From NCBI GenBank assembly GCA_001874265.1, contig MPDD01000011.1, positions 1 to 64,000 of the forward strand: a stretch of DNA of 64,000 nucleotides, in the 5' to 3' direction. Shown here in pieces: positions 44,729 through 55,026 of this stretch (its first letter is position 1; the number at the start of each line of letters is the position of its first letter). The notes under the pieces are model-generated. The model was not told the origin of the DNA. It made no database searches and saw only the letters and a list, made by a program, of their open reading frames with translations. Source of the DNA: Bacteroidetes bacterium MedPE-SWsnd-G1 (GTDB taxonomy: Bacteria; Bacteroidota; Bacteroidia; Flavobacteriales; Flavobacteriaceae). The position numbers and the translations under genes were made by a program.

Positions 44729-47182
44729 CTAGACTCTTTTAAAAATTCTTCTATACCAAGGCAATTTATCATCTACATGGTACCCATAACCATAACCGTA
44801 ACCATAGCCGTAGCCGTAGCCGTAACCATAGCCATATTTAGATTTAACTTTAAAGTTATTCAAGACTACGCTAATATTTGGGACCTCCACCTTTCCATAT
44901 TTATCATTAATCATTTTCAACATACCTTTTTGTGTAAAACCTTGCCTTACCACATACAAAGTTGCATCCGCATGTTTCACCAACTCAAAGGCATCTGCTA
45001 CCAAACCTACTGGTGGAGTATCTAAAACAATATAATCATAATTTTCCTTTAAATACTCCATCAATTCATCCGTAGCCGAATTCATAATCAATTCAGAAGG
45101 ATTTGGAGGAACTGGTCCCGATGTAATAATGTCTAAATTTTCTATTTTAGTATTTAAAATAATTTCCTCTTTTGTTTTCTGTCCAATTAAATAATTTACA
45201 ACCCCTTCATCATTATCAATATCAAAATCACCAAAAATTTTAGGCTTTCTTAAATCTAACCCCACCAAAATTGTTTTCTTTCCACTCAAGGCAAAAACTG
45301 TAGCCATATTAATAGAAACGTATGTTTTCCCTTCACCGCTAATGGAAGAAGTAATCATAACTGTTTTGGATTCATTCACTTTTTCTCTATCAAATAAAAA
45401 GTGAATATTAGAGCGTAATGCCCTAAATGATTCCGACACAGCCGATTTTGGCTTTAAGAATACAGATAAATTATTCTTGGCTGTATTTCTACCTACCACT
45501 CCTAAAATTGGAATTGGAGAAATCCGTTCAATGTCCTCCACAGTTTGCACTTTCGTATCTAAAATCTCAATCGCAATAATTACAAAAAGCGGAAATAGAG
45601 TGCCAAGTAAAATTCCAACCATATAATTAAACGATTTTCTTGGTTTTGTAGAAACTTGCCCAGTATCCTTTGCTCTATCCAATATTGTAATATCGGAGAC
45701 ACTCGCAGCTATCGCAATATCCGCTTCATATCTTTTTTGCATTAAATACATATAATTTGCCTCTGTCATCGCGTATTTTCTACTATAATTAAGTAATTGC
45801 TGCTCCTTTTCTGGTAATTTTTTAAGTTCTTCAGAATAGGTAACCATTCGCTTTCTATTATTTGACCTACTTAATTCCAATACCTTTTTTAAGGATGAAA
45901 TATTTTCAAATAAAATAACCTTTGTATTCTCTATTTCTCTATTCAGAGCTAATAGTGTTGGGTGATTCGGAGTAACTTGCGATTGCAGTGTTTCTCTTTC
46001 GGATACCAACCTTGTAAGATTCGCTACACTTTGACTTATTGCTGCATCTTCTACGTTAATAATTGCAGGTGCTGGAATATTTTCGAAGTCTTCACTATTT
46101 TTAAGGTAGGTCTCAAGATTGGAATAATATTCTAACCTATCATCAATGTCTTTCTGCATTTGGTCCAAATTTGTAGTCCTCTCAAAAATCTGCGAACCTT
46201 CTGCAGATAAATCATAAATCCCTTTATCCTCTTTATATTGCCCAATGTTTGTTTCAATTAAACTCAAACTATCTTGAGTATTCTTAAATTGTTCCTCAAT
46301 AAATTTTAAAGTTTGTCTAGCATAATTGGTTTTCAAACGTAATTGATCCTCAGCTAAAACTTCAACTGTTCTATTCAAATAATCTACCAACCTTGCTTTG
46401 TTAGCTCCCATTAGTGTTACATTTAGTAACGACGTATTTGGTACTGAGTTTGCTCGTACCGAACGATATTTCCCAACTACAGCATCAAGTGTTTCAAACT
46501 TAATTAAAAATGATTTTCCTGTACTATTTCCAAAACCTTCAACTGGGTCAAGAGTTAAATTTAAAAAAGGCAAACTTATAGGTTGCCCTAATTTAAATTT
46601 ACCTGTAAAGATATTGGAAACTACATCATAAACGTAGGTTAATTGATCGTCATAATTAACAATTTTAACACTCGGTTGTTCATCAAAGTCTACTGTTAAA
46701 TTGAAATTCTCATTATCTATAAAGTCAATTTTAATTAAAGTACTTAATACCTGAAACTGGTTTGGCTTAAGTCGAACCTTAAATGGAGTTGCACCATAAG
46801 CATCCTCAATTCTAAAACGACCTTCTTTTAAGTATCCTATATAAAATTCTAAATCTGAAACTACTTTTTCATTATGAGATCTGGAGGACAATAACCTTCT
46901 AATTGATTCCACTTTATCACTAACTCCTCCCCAATTAAAAGCAATGTTTGTACCTGTGGAAAATAAGGAGTTTTGCTTTTCTTTCACCGCAATTGTTGCA
47001 TGAAGTCCATATATTCTCTCCGTTGATAGATTAAAATAATAAGCAATAGACAGTGCAATTGGAATTGTCAACAAAAACCACCTCCAATTAGACAGCACTC
47101 TAAAAACATATCCCTTAATATCAGACAAGTTTTCTCGAATATTCTCTGTTTGCGTATTTAAAATTTTGAACTCCTGCTCCAT
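44729..47182 (-). CDS. Polysaccharide co-polymerase / tyrosine autokinase (Wzc-like)
   Basis: Inner-membrane BY-kinase controlling capsule or exopolysaccharide chain length, 817 residues. A Wzz-type domain with two membrane helices (about 36-55 and near 525) flanks a long periplasmic coiled coil. The cytosolic kinase has Walker A SGEGKTYVSINMA (about 605), Walker A' LVGLDLRKP and Walker B IVLDTPP. The C-terminal tail holds ten tyrosines alternating with glycine (KYGYGYG..YGYH), the autophosphorylation cluster. It starts 7 bp after wza stops. Confidence 0.92.
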   Translation of the reverse strand: MEQEFKILNTQTENIRENLSDIKGYVFRVLSNWRWFLLTIPIALSIAYYFNLSTERIYGLHATIAVKEKQNSLFSTGTNIAFNWGGVSDKVESIRRLLSSRSHNEKVVSDLEFYIGYLKEGRFRIEDAYGATPFKVRLKPNQFQVLSTLIKIDFIDNENFNLTVDFDEQPSVKIVNYDDQLTYVYDVVSNIFTGKFKLGQPISLPFLNLTLDPVEGFGNSTGKSFLIKFETLDAVVGKYRSVRANSVPNTSLLNVTLMGANKARLVDYLNRTVEVLAEDQLRLKTNYARQTLKFIEEQFKNTQDSLSLIETNIGQYKEDKGIYDLSAEGSQIFERTTNLDQMQKDIDDRLEYYSNLETYLKNSEDFENIPAPAIINVEDAAISQSVANLTRLVSERETLQSQVTPNHPTLLALNREIENTKVILFENISSLKKVLELSRSNNRKRMVTYSEELKKLPEKEQQLLNYSRKYAMTEANYMYLMQKRYEADIAIAASVSDITILDRAKDTGQVSTKPRKSFNYMVGILLGTLFPLFVIIAIEILDTKVQTVEDIERISPIPILGVVGRNTAKNNLSVFLKPKSAVSESFRALRSNIHFLFDREKVNESKTVMITSSISGEGKTYVSINMATVFALSGKKTILVGLDLRKPKIFGDFDIDNDEGVVNYLIGQKTKEEIILNTKIENLDIITSGPVPPNPSELIMNSATDELMEYLKENYDYIVLDTPPVGLVADAFELVKHADATLYVVRQGFTQKGMLKMINDKYGKVEVPNISVVLNNFKVKSKYGYGYGYGYGYGYGYGYGYHVDDKLPWYRRIFKRV
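44780..44836 (-). repeat. (Tyr-Gly)n codon repeat in the kinase tail
   Basis: Nineteen codons alternate Tyr (TAT or TAC) and Gly (GGC, GGT or GGG), ten Tyr and nine Gly, as a degenerate 6-bp tandem repeat. Third positions vary irregularly, so the array is old rather than freshly expanded, but it could still change length by slippage. Confidence 0.85.
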
Positions 47183-47188
47183 AACTTA

Positions 47189-47965
47189 TTATAAGTTGTC
47201 AATTAATAATATGGTACTTGTAAGAACCGCAAAAATTGACGCAATTGTGGTAAACGTCGACAACCCAGTCGTCCCTATCCCCCAGTTTTTACGCTGTAAT
47301 GGTGGAACATAAATGATGTCATTTGGCTTTATATAGTAATGCTCAGAATCAAAAATAGCCACATCTGTTAAATCAACAACATAACGTTCTACTCCGTTTA
47401 ATGTTTTTCTATAAATCTGTACTTCTTGCCTATTTCCAAAATCTGCTATTTCGCCTGCGCTCGCAATGGCATCTAAAATTGAAACCTGGTTTTGCAACAA
47501 GGTAATTGTTCCTGGAGATCTTACCTCTCCATTTACTAAAAATTGAATCCCTGATAACTTTACTTTAACAAAAATAGATTCTGAATTCTTGATAAATTTC
47601 TTCAACTCTACTTCAATCTTTTCTCTAATCTCTTTTTCCGTATATCCCAAAACATTTAATTCGTTTATATAAGGAATTCTAATATTTCCATGTCTATCAA
47701 CGGTATAACCTTCGAAATATAAATTACCACCGCCACTAGGACCTGAAGCTTGTTGTGAAGTTTCAAACAAGGAAACTAATTCTGGGTTTTCGGAGACAAT
47801 CTCAACGGATAAAACATCATTCACCTGAACTCTATAGGGCTCATTGTTGAATTTGTACATTTCAGATTTTTCGGAAGGTTCACCTTGAAAATATGTTGTC
47901 TTTTTCAAAGACAAACAGGAAGATAAACTCATAATTATCATCAGATAAACTATATTTTTCTTCAT
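47189..47965 (-). CDS. Polysaccharide export outer-membrane lipoprotein (Wza-like)
   Basis: OPX-family exporter of 258 residues. The signal peptide ends in a lipobox LSSC (Cys17). The Poly_export domain begins about 40 (YRVQVNDVLSVEIVSENPE) and an SLBB domain follows (IQFLVNGEVRSPGTITLLQN). The last ~20 residues (TTIASIFAVLTSTILLIDNL) are a hydrophobic helix, which in OPX proteins may span the outer membrane. With the Wzc-like gene it forms the export machinery. It is the first gene of this minus-strand cluster; a TATATTTG box is at 48031-48038. Confidence 0.9.
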   Translation of the reverse strand: MKKNIVYLMIIMSLSSCLSLKKTTYFQGEPSEKSEMYKFNNEPYRVQVNDVLSVEIVSENPELVSLFETSQQASGPSGGGNLYFEGYTVDRHGNIRIPYINELNVLGYTEKEIREKIEVELKKFIKNSESIFVKVKLSGIQFLVNGEVRSPGTITLLQNQVSILDAIASAGEIADFGNRQEVQIYRKTLNGVERYVVDLTDVAIFDSEHYYIKPNDIIYVPPLQRKNWGIGTTGLSTFTTIASIFAVLTSTILLIDNL

Positions 47966-48095
47966 TAAGATTGAGTTAATTAATAGGGTTCTAATCGATT
48001 AACTAAAATTACAATAATCTCAGCTTAGGGCAAATATAATTTTTTAGGTGCTATAAAAATAATTTTTACCTTAATTTCGCCCTGAATTAAATCAC

Positions 48096-48872
48096 ATGCT
48101 TTTTCAAATAAAATCTTACCTCAAATTTCTATCTAAATCAACAAATCAACATGGGGTGCACTCTCCATTCATTTTTGATTTAGTTACAAATTGTTTTTAT
48201 GCCAAAACAACGTCTCATCTTAAAGAGAAAATTTCATGCTATCGAAAAGAATTAGATTCAAATTCATCCATTATTTCGGTCAAGGATTTTGGAAAAGGTT
48301 CTCGAGTATTTAAATCAAACAAAAGAGCAGTTAACAAAATTGCCAAAGTGGCTGGAATCTCAAAAAAAAGATCGGAATTATTGATTCGATTTTCAGAATA
48401 TTATAAACCACACAACATTCTAGAAATTGGAACTTCTTTAGGTATAGGGACTGCAAGTTTAGCATTAGGAAACAAAAAGGCCAATGTTATTAGTTTGGAA
48501 GGCTGCCCGAATACTGCTAATGTAGCAATTCAGCAATTAAAAAAACATAATTTACAAAACGTAGAAATAAAAATTGGAAGTTTTAAAAACACTTTAAAAG
48601 ACAAAATCATACAACATCAATTTGACTTAATTTATTTCGATGGAAACCATCAAAAAGAGCCCACCATTTTATATTTTGAACAATGCCTTAGTAACATACA
48701 TAACGAATCTGTTTTTATTTTTGATGACATTCATTGGTCTGAAGAAATGCAAGAGGCATGGGAATATATAAAAAACCACCCCAAAGTTACAGTGACTATC
48801 AATAGTTATTTTTGGGGGTTCGTATTTTTTAGAAAAGAACAAGTTAAGGAACATTTTGTTATAAGAATTTAG
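48096..48872 (+). CDS. SAM-dependent O-methyltransferase-like protein
   Basis: 258 residues. The N-terminal ~95 residues contain FLSKSTNQHGVHSPFIFDL, a lead-in seen in flavobacterial members. The Rossmann methyltransferase fold follows with NILEIGTSLGIGTASLALG (SAM loop, about 109-127), VISLEGC, and FDLIYFDGNHQKEPT, the Asp and His pattern of metal-dependent O-methyltransferases. The acceptor substrate is unknown. It is 12 bp before the corrinoid adenosyltransferase gene. Confidence 0.8.
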   Translation: MLFQIKSYLKFLSKSTNQHGVHSPFIFDLVTNCFYAKTTSHLKEKISCYRKELDSNSSIISVKDFGKGSRVFKSNKRAVNKIAKVAGISKKRSELLIRFSEYYKPHNILEIGTSLGIGTASLALGNKKANVISLEGCPNTANVAIQQLKKHNLQNVEIKIGSFKNTLKDKIIQHQFDLIYFDGNHQKEPTILYFEQCLSNIHNESVFIFDDIHWSEEMQEAWEYIKNHPKVTVTINSYFWGFVFFRKEQVKEHFVIRI

Positions 48873-48884
48873 TAATTTCACTTT

Positions 48885-49460
48885 ATGAAAATTTACACAA
48901 AAACTGGCGATAAAGGTAGCACAGGACTTTATGGAGGAACTAGGGTTCCAAAGTATGACCTTAGAATTGAAGCTTATGGAACCATTGATGAATTAAATGC
49001 TCATATAGGACTTTTAAAAGCCCAAATAATTGATGAGTTAGTTATATTGGAACTACTGAAGATTCAGAATGACTTATTTACCTTAGGTGCAATGCTTGCG
49101 ACTCCAAAAGAAAAAGAAATTCTTAAAAGCGGTAAAGAACGCCTCAATATTCCAAAAATTACTTTGGATGATGTTCTTTTATTAGAAGCATCAATGGATC
49201 AAATGAATGAATCCATTCCAGAGATGAAATATTTTGTTTTACCAGGCGGATCTGTGCTGGTGTCAAATTGTCACATTGCTCGTTGTGTTTGCAGAAGAGC
49301 AGAACGTATTAGTGTAGCATTAAGTGAAAGAGAAGAGATAGATCCGATTGTTTTAACCTATCAAAACAGACTTTCTGACTATTTATTTGTGCTGGCACGG
49401 AAATTGACTTATGAAAATAACATTGAGGAAACCCCATGGATTCCCACAAAAAAATCATAA
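48885..49460 (+). CDS. Cob(I)alamin adenosyltransferase, PduO type
   Basis: Transfers the adenosyl group of ATP to cob(I)alamin to form coenzyme B12, 191 residues. The ATP-binding N-terminus YTKTGDKGSTGLYGG is at about 4-18, with RIEAYGTIDELNAHIG following, and the helix CRRAERISVALSE near 138-150 is the other hallmark of this trimeric family. It indicates use of adenosylcobalamin, for example by a mutase elsewhere. No cobalamin riboswitch was recognised upstream. Translationally close to the methyltransferase gene. Confidence 0.93.
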   Translation: MKIYTKTGDKGSTGLYGGTRVPKYDLRIEAYGTIDELNAHIGLLKAQIIDELVILELLKIQNDLFTLGAMLATPKEKEILKSGKERLNIPKITLDDVLLLEASMDQMNESIPEMKYFVLPGGSVLVSNCHIARCVCRRAERISVALSEREEIDPIVLTYQNRLSDYLFVLARKLTYENNIEETPWIPTKKS

Positions 49461-49495
49461 GTTCTTTATATTATTGAAAAAAAATAACAAAACGC

Positions 49496-49525
49496 TTGAC
49501 TTTATAAGTAAAAAAATTATTTTTG
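49496..49525 (+). promoter_or_regulatory. Strong promoter of the DUF2795 gene (TTG-N19-TATTTTTG)
   Basis: TTG at 49496-49498, 19-bp spacer and TATTTTTG at 49518-49525, the cleanest Bacteroidota consensus promoter in the window. The ATG is at 49549. Confidence 0.75.
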
Positions 49526-49548
49526 CAAAAAAATAAAACCACTTTTAT

Positions 49549-49770
49549 ATGTACTGGACTTTAGAATTAGCATCTTATTTAGCAGATGCACCGTGGCCAG
49601 CAACTAAGGACGAACTAATTGATTATGCAATCAGAACAGGTGCTCCTTTAGAAGTTGCAGAAAATCTTCAAGACATTGAGGATGAAGGAGATTCTTACGA
49701 TTCTATTATAGAAATTTGGCCTGACTACCCAACCGAAGAAGATTATCTTTGGAATGAGGAAGAATACTAA
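49549..49770 (+). CDS. DUF2795 domain-containing small acidic protein
   Basis: 73 residues, very acidic. LASYLADAPWPATKDELIDYAIRTGAPLEV followed by ENLQDIEDEGDSYDSI is the DUF2795 signature, conserved across Bacteroidota. The tail is rich in Glu, Asp, Tyr and Trp. The family's function is unknown. It has its own consensus promoter and terminator, which suggests high expression as a single-gene transcript. Confidence 0.9.
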   Translation: MYWTLELASYLADAPWPATKDELIDYAIRTGAPLEVAENLQDIEDEGDSYDSIIEIWPDYPTEEDYLWNEEEY

Positions 49771-49792
49771 ATTTCGATTAAAATTAACATAT

Positions 49793-49819
49793 AAAAGTCT
49801 CATTTGAGGCTTTTTTTTT
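49793..49819 (+). terminator. Terminator of the DUF2795 gene
   Basis: AAAAGTCTCA / TGAGGCTTTT hairpin with one mismatch and a T-run. Confidence 0.75.
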
Positions 49820-49822
49820 GCT

Positions 49823-49830
49823 TAAATTTG
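49823..49830 (+). promoter_or_regulatory. -7 box of secA (TAAATTTG)
   Basis: Perfect TAnnTTTG match 25 bp before the secA ATG, right after the DUF2795 terminator. The nearest upstream TTG (49804-49806) is 16 bp away. Confidence 0.5.
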
Positions 49831-49855
49831 AGCGCATAAAACACACCATAAAATT

Positions 49856-52800
49856 ATGAGTATATTAAATTCTGTTTTAAAGATTTTTGTAGGAGACAAA
49901 AGCAAGAAAGATCTTAAAACATTACTCCCTATAGTAGAAAAAGTAGTTGCGTTTGAAAGCAGTATAAAAGCACTTTCAAATGATGAATTACGTTCTAAAA
50001 CTTTAGAATTTAAACAAAGAATTAAGGATGGAACACAATCCATTAGCGATAAAATTTCAGAATTAAACACAGAAATTGAAGCAGCAAATATAGACCGTAA
50101 AGAAGAAATTTATAAGGAAATTGATTCCTTAAGAGATGATGAATACAATGCATCGGAAAAAGTGTTACAAGAAATACTTCCTGAAGCATTTGCTTTGGTC
50201 AAAGAAACTGCAAGACGATTTACATTGAATGAAACAATTTCTGTAATTGCAACTCCATACGATAGAGAATTATCTGGTTTAAAAGATAATGTTGAGTTGG
50301 ATGGAGATAAAGCAATCTATTATAATTCTTGGGATGCTACTGGTAAACAAATTACCTGGGACATGATACATTATGATGTGCAGTTAATTGGTGGTTCTGT
50401 ATTGCACCAAGGTAAAATTGCAGAAATGATGACTGGGGAAGGAAAAACCTTAGTAGCAACACTTCCAATTTATTTAAATGCATTGACCGGTAACGGAGTG
50501 CATGTTGTAACAGTAAATGATTATTTAGCAAAACGTGATGCTGCATGGATGGCTCCAATATTTGAGTTCCATGGATTCTCTATAGATTGTATCGATTATC
50601 ATCAACCGAATTCAGATGCCAGAAGAAAAGCATACAATGCAGATATTACTTATGGAACAAATAATGAATTTGGTTTTGATTATTTGCGTGATAACATGGC
50701 GCATTCGCCTAAAGATTTAGTACAACGTCCGCATAACTATGCAATTGTAGATGAGGTCGATTCTGTATTGATTGATGATGCAAGAACACCGTTAATTATT
50801 TCTGGCGCAACGCCACAAGGAGATCGTCATGAATTTAATGAACTAAAACCTAGTGTAGATAAAATTGTAGAAATTCAACGCAAGTATTTGGTTGGGGTTT
50901 TATCTGAAGCAAAAAAGTTAATAGCCGCAGGAGACACTAAAGAAGGTGGATTCCAGTTGTTACGAGTATACAGAGGTTTACCAAAAAATAAGGCTCTTAT
51001 AAAATTTTTAAGTCAAGAAGGTGTAAAACAAATTCTTCAAAAAACGGAGAATACTTATATGGCAGACAACAACCGTGAAATGCCAAAGGTTGATGAAGTT
51101 TTATATTTTACCATCGATGAAAAAAACAATCAGATTGAATTAACAGAGAAAGGGATAGCCCATTTATCTTCAGACCATAATGATGAAGAATTCTTTGTGA
51201 TGCCAGATATTGGTATGGAAGTTGGGAAACTAGAATCTGAAGATTTATCAAAGGAGGAATTAACCAAACGCAAAGAAATTTTATACCAAGATTTTGGTGT
51301 TAAGAGTGAGCGAATTCACACCATGAACCAGTTATTGAAAGCCTATACCCTTTTCGAAAAGGATGTAGAGTATGTGGTAATGAACGATAAGATTATGATT
51401 GTTGATGAGCAAACTGGTCGTATTATGGATGGTCGTCGTTATTCTGATGGGTTACACCAAGCTTTAGAGGCAAAAGAGAATGTGAAAATTGAAGCCGCTA
51501 CACAAACATATGCGACAGTTACATTACAGAACTACTTTAGAATGTATCGTAAACTGTCTGGTATGACAGGTACTGCAATTACAGAGGCTGGTGAATTCTG
51601 GGAAATCTATAAATTAGATGTTATTGAAATCCCGACAAACAAACCTTTAGCTAGAGATGATAGAGATGACAAAGTTTATAAAACTGCTCGTGAAAAATAC
51701 AATGCTGTAATTGATGAAGTTACAAACTTAGTAGCAGACGGAAGACCTGTACTTGTCGGTACAACTTCAGTTGAAATTTCTGAGTTATTAGGTCGTATGC
51801 TAGCGATGCGTAAGATTAAACATAATGTATTGAATGCAAAATTGCATAAAAAAGAAGCAGATATTGTAGCAGAAGCAGGAAACCCAGGAGTTGTAACTAT
51901 TGCCACAAACATGGCCGGTCGTGGAACCGATATTAAATTAAGTGATGACGTTTTAGCCGCAGGAGGGTTAGCCATTATTGGTACAGAACGTCATGATTCT
52001 CGTCGTGTAGACAGACAGTTAAGAGGTCGTGCTGGTCGTCAAGGAGATGTTGGTTCATCGCAATTCTATGTTTCTTTAGAAGACAACTTAATGCGTTTGT
52101 TTAACAGTGAACGTGTAGCCAAGATGATGGATAGAATGGGCTTAGGTGAAGGCGAAGTGATTCAGCATTCTATGATTTCAAAATCTATTGAAAGAGCACA
52201 AAAGAAGGTAGAAGAAAACAACTTTGGAGTTCGTAAGAATTTGTTAGAATATGATGATGTAATGAATTCTCAGCGTGAGGTTGTGTATAAAAGACGTCGT
52301 CATGCCTTGTACGGAGAGCGTTTACAAGTAGATATTGTGAACATGGTCTTTGATACATGCGCAAATTTAATCGCTGAAAACAAACCGAATAACGATTACA
52401 ATAATTTTGAGTTTGAGTTGATTCGTTTTTCTTCGATGTCATCACCATTTACAGAAGAAGAGTTTAAGAGCAAAACCGCTGAAGAATTAACTGATGGCTT
52501 ATTTGATACTGTTTACAAAAACTATCAAAATAAAATTGAGCGCAGCGCAGCCGCGACTTATCCGGTTATTAAGGATGTATATGAAAAGCAAAGCGAACAA
52601 TACGAACGTATTGTTGTTCCATTTACAAACGGCGTAAAAACGATTCAAGTAGTTACTAATTTAAAAGATGCTTACGAATCCAAAGGAAAAGTCTTAGTCC
52701 AAGATTTTGAGAAAAATGTTACACTGGCAATTATTGATGATACTTGGAAAGATCATTTGCGTCAAATGGATGAATTAAAACAATCCGTTAGAAATGCACA

Positions 52801-53191
52801 ATATGAACAAAAGGATCCGTTATTAATTTACAAATTCGAGTCGTTTGAATTGTTTAACAAAATGTTGAACAAGGTTAATAAAGAGGTGTTATCATTCTTA
52901 TTTAAAGGAGATTTACCATCTAGAAACGCAAACGAAGTTTCTCAAGCAAGAGAGCGTAAAAGAGAAAATGTTCAGTTAACCAAAGAGGATTATAACGATG
53001 GACAACAAACAAATACCAATCAACCAAAAGAACGTAAACCAGTTGAAACTTTTGTAAGAACAGAACGTAAAATTGGTAGAAATGATAGAGTTACGATTAA
53101 AAACGTAATGAGTGGAGAGAATAAACAAGTTAAGTACAAACAGGCCATTCCTTTAATAGAAAAAGGAGAATGGGTCCTTACTGAGGATTAG
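49856..53191 (+). CDS. secA: Preprotein translocase subunit SecA
   Basis: ATPase motor of the Sec pathway, 1111 residues, about 200 longer than E. coli SecA, as is usual in Bacteroidota because of insertions. Walker A is [10 protein letters not shown] near 196-205, and [35 protein letters not shown] and [12 protein letters not shown] are the other helicase motifs. The C-terminus ends in a basic linker and VLTED without the cysteine-rich zinc motif of the E. coli protein. It exports the many signal-peptide proteins seen here. Confidence 0.97.
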   Translation: MSILNSVLKIFVGDKSKKDLKTLLPIVEKVVAFESSIKALSNDELRSKTLEFKQRIKDGTQSISDKISELNTEIEAANIDRKEEIYKEIDSLRDDEYNASEKVLQEILPEAFALVKETARRFTLNETISVIATPYDRELSGLKDNVELDGDKAIYYNSWDATGKQITWDMIHYDVQLIGGSVLHQGKIAEMMTGEGKTLVATLPIYLNALTGNGVHVVTVNDYLAKRDAAWMAPIFEFHGFSIDCIDYHQPNSDARRKAYNADITYGTNNEFGFDYLRDNMAHSPKDLVQRPHNYAIVDEVDSVLIDDARTPLIISGATPQGDRHEFNELKPSVDKIVEIQRKYLVGVLSEAKKLIAAGDTKEGGFQLLRVYRGLPKNKALIKFLSQEGVKQILQKTENTYMADNNREMPKVDEVLYFTIDEKNNQIELTEKGIAHLSSDHNDEEFFVMPDIGMEVGKLESEDLSKEELTKRKEILYQDFGVKSERIHTMNQLLKAYTLFEKDVEYVVMNDKIMIVDEQTGRIMDGRRYSDGLHQALEAKENVKIEAATQTYATVTLQNYFRMYRKLSGMTGTAITEAGEFWEIYKLDVIEIPTNKPLARDDRDDKVYKTAREKYNAVIDEVTNLVADGRPVLVGTTSVEISELLGRMLAMRKIKHNVLNAKLHKKEADIVAEAGNPGVVTIATNMAGRGTDIKLSDDVLAAGGLAIIGTERHDSRRVDRQLRGRAGRQGDVGSSQFYVSLEDNLMRLFNSERVAKMMDRMGLGEGEVIQHSMISKSIERAQKKVEENNFGVRKNLLEYDDVMNSQREVVYKRRRHALYGERLQVDIVNMVFDTCANLIAENKPNNDYNNFEFELIRFSSMSSPFTEEEFKSKTAEELTDGLFDTVYKNYQNKIERSAAATYPVIKDVYEKQSEQYERIVVPFTNGVKTIQVVTNLKDAYESKGKVLVQDFEKNVTLAIIDDTWKDHLRQMDELKQSVRNAQYEQKDPLLIYKFESFELFNKMLNKVNKEVLSFLFKGDLPSRNANEVSQARERKRENVQLTKEDYNDGQQTNTNQPKERKPVETFVRTERKIGRNDRVTIKNVMSGENKQVKYKQAIPLIEKGEWVLTED

Positions 53192-53206
53192 TACTAATTA
53201 GATATT

Positions 53207-53237
53207 AAAAAAGGCTCAACTAACGTTGAGCCTTTTT
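53207..53237. terminator. Terminator after secA
   Basis: AAAAAAGGCTCAAC - TAAC - GTTGAGCCTTTTT, perfect stem, between secA and the converging VOC gene. Confidence 0.88.
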
Positions 53238-53256
53238 AGTTAATCTATTTTAAATT

Positions 53257-53634
53257 TTAATTGTTCGAATGCAAAGCTATACGATTCCCTTCAGAATCTA
53301 TAAAAAGAGCCATATAGCCTATTTCTTCTGAAATTAATGTTTTCTCTTGCAACACCTTCCCTCCTGCCGATTCAATTCTCCCTACTTCTATAGATACGTC
53401 TTCAGAATTAAAATAGACTAAAGAACCTTCGGTAGAAGGTTTGTAAAACTCTTCATTATAAACCAAAGCACCACCAGCACCAAACTTTTTATCGTCATGC
53501 GGGAACCAACCCATTAACATTGGTCCGAATTGCTCCACATGAACATTTAGACCAAAGACAGTTTCATAAAATTTTACTGCACGCTCCATACTCGATACTG
53601 GTATTTCAAACCAGCCAACTAAATTAGTTTTCAT
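53257..53634 (-). CDS. VOC-family (glyoxalase/bleomycin-resistance-like) protein
   Basis: 125-residue vicinal-oxygen-chelate fold, a single chain with two beta-alpha-beta-beta-beta modules. FEIPVSSMERAVKFYETVFG at the N-terminus is the typical first module, and GGKVLQEKTLISEEIGYMALFIDSEGNRIALHS the last. Candidate metal ligands include the terminal His/Glu positions, but the substrate cannot be assigned. It follows an SRPBCC gene on the same strand. Confidence 0.88.
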   Translation of the reverse strand: MKTNLVGWFEIPVSSMERAVKFYETVFGLNVHVEQFGPMLMGWFPHDDKKFGAGGALVYNEEFYKPSTEGSLVYFNSEDVSIEVGRIESAGGKVLQEKTLISEEIGYMALFIDSEGNRIALHSNN

Positions 53635-53672
53635 ATTTATTACTTTTTTATTTTGTTTATTTCTCTTCTAGA

Positions 53673-54197
53673 TTACCCCTCTAGATTTTTTTTCAACTTG
53701 GCTAATCCAAATTCGAAATCACCCCCAACGGCCTTATCCATATTCATAAACAACATCATAATACTTATAGGAAACTTATTATTTCCACTAAAACCCCAAA
53801 CCACCTCAGTACCTTCTTTTGTTTCTGAAACCCTTAAATAAGCATCAGATGTAGATTTCCAAGGTTTTAGAAAACGTAATTGACTTGCTACTTCTTCATT
53901 TTCTTTTAAACCAGTGATCTCTTGCTCTCCAGAGCCAACATCCTTGTTCCCTACCCAAGCAGAAATAAAACCCACTTCTCCATCCGTTCCGATGTACGTT
54001 TTCTCCATATTCGGATCTTTCTCAGCCCAAGGACTCCATTCATGTTGCTTTTTAAGCAGTTTTAGATAATTATAAACCTCGGCCAAAGGCCTTTTTATAA
54101 CAATACTTCTACTAACATCATAGCTTTTTGGTGCAATTACTGACAGCACGAATATCAAAGCTACTATACCTACAATTATGTATAAAACTGTATTCAT
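53673..54197 (-). CDS. SRPBCC-family protein with N-terminal membrane anchor
   Basis: 174 residues: a hydrophobic segment (about 5-23, YIIVGIVALIFVLSVIA) and then a START-like domain opening VSRSIVIKRPLAEVYNYLKLLKKQHEWSPWAEKDPNM, a polyketide-cyclase/dehydrase-type helix-grip fold. The anchor would hold it at the inner membrane. Ligand unknown. Adjacent to the VOC gene (38 bp) and after the UPF0173 gene, with which it may form a transcript. Confidence 0.85.
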   Translation of the reverse strand: MNTVLYIIVGIVALIFVLSVIAPKSYDVSRSIVIKRPLAEVYNYLKLLKKQHEWSPWAEKDPNMEKTYIGTDGEVGFISAWVGNKDVGSGEQEITGLKENEEVASQLRFLKPWKSTSDAYLRVSETKEGTEVVWGFSGNNKFPISIMMLFMNMDKAVGGDFEFGLAKLKKNLEG

Positions 54198-54232
54198 CTT
54201 TACTAGTTTTAAAGTTATTAACTAAATTCTAT

Positions 54233-54910
54233 TTATACAGATAAACTCTGCCCTATCTCTAATAGGTTTAATTTTTTACCAGCTTTTTCAAATTTTGAAA
54301 TCGCCTGTTCATGATCAATTTTAATATATCCAAACGTATCGAAATGATACCCTAAAATATTGTTACAACCCACAAATTCTGAAGCAATAATAGCACTATC
54401 AATCCCCATAGTAAAATTATCCCCAATTGGTAAAACTGCCATATCAATTGCGCATTGCATCGGCACTAATTTCATATCCATTGTAAGTGCTGTATCTCCA
54501 GCTATGTACAAATTACCGGAATCCGATTCTATGATAAAACCTCCAGGCTGACCTCCATAAGTGCCATCAGGAAAAGAACTGGTATGAATAGCATTGGTAT
54601 AAGTAAGTTTCCCAAAATCGAACTGCCAAGAACCACCATGGTTCATAGGATGGCCTTCAAAACCCTTATTTCCATAATGCGTTACAATTTCATAATTAGA
54701 AACTATTTTGGCATCCGTATTTTTTGCAATAGTTTCCACATCTAAAATATGATCTTGATGGGCATGCGTTATCAAAATAAAATCAGCTTTTATATTATTC
54801 ACATCTATCGAATTTGCCAGTTCATTACCGGTTATAAATGGATCAACTATTAAAATTTTATTGGCAATTTCAATTTGCAAACATGCATGTCCTAAAAAGG
54901 TAATTTCCAT
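54233..54910 (-). CDS. UPF0173-type metal-dependent hydrolase (metallo-beta-lactamase fold)
   Basis: 225 residues of the metallo-beta-lactamase superfamily. The zinc-binding motif HAHQDHILD (HxHxDH) is at about 49-57, with other ligands at IYIAGDTALTMD and at the C-terminal GYHFDTFG. UPF0173 proteins are small cytosolic hydrolases of uncertain substrate. It is divergent from the broken Crp/Fnr gene, sharing a 116-bp upstream region, which is the natural place for that regulator to have acted. Confidence 0.87.
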   Translation of the reverse strand: MEITFLGHACLQIEIANKILIVDPFITGNELANSIDVNNIKADFILITHAHQDHILDVETIAKNTDAKIVSNYEIVTHYGNKGFEGHPMNHGGSWQFDFGKLTYTNAIHTSSFPDGTYGGQPGGFIIESDSGNLYIAGDTALTMDMKLVPMQCAIDMAVLPIGDNFTMGIDSAIIASEFVGCNNILGYHFDTFGYIKIDHEQAISKFEKAGKKLNLLEIGQSLSV

Positions 54911-55026
54911 AATCAGTAACTATTTTTTATGTGTCTTTGCAAGTTACAAAAAAATAATATTGAAAACTTCGTCCACTTTACAACTAAACTATAGGCGATT
55001 TTGTAAATTTACTTTAAAGAAAAATT

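Noticed and set aside
44669-45025. Plus-strand frame with Thr/Val/Ile repeats opposite the kinase tail
   Set aside because: It is the complement of the (Tyr-Gly) codon repeat and of conserved kinase sequence.
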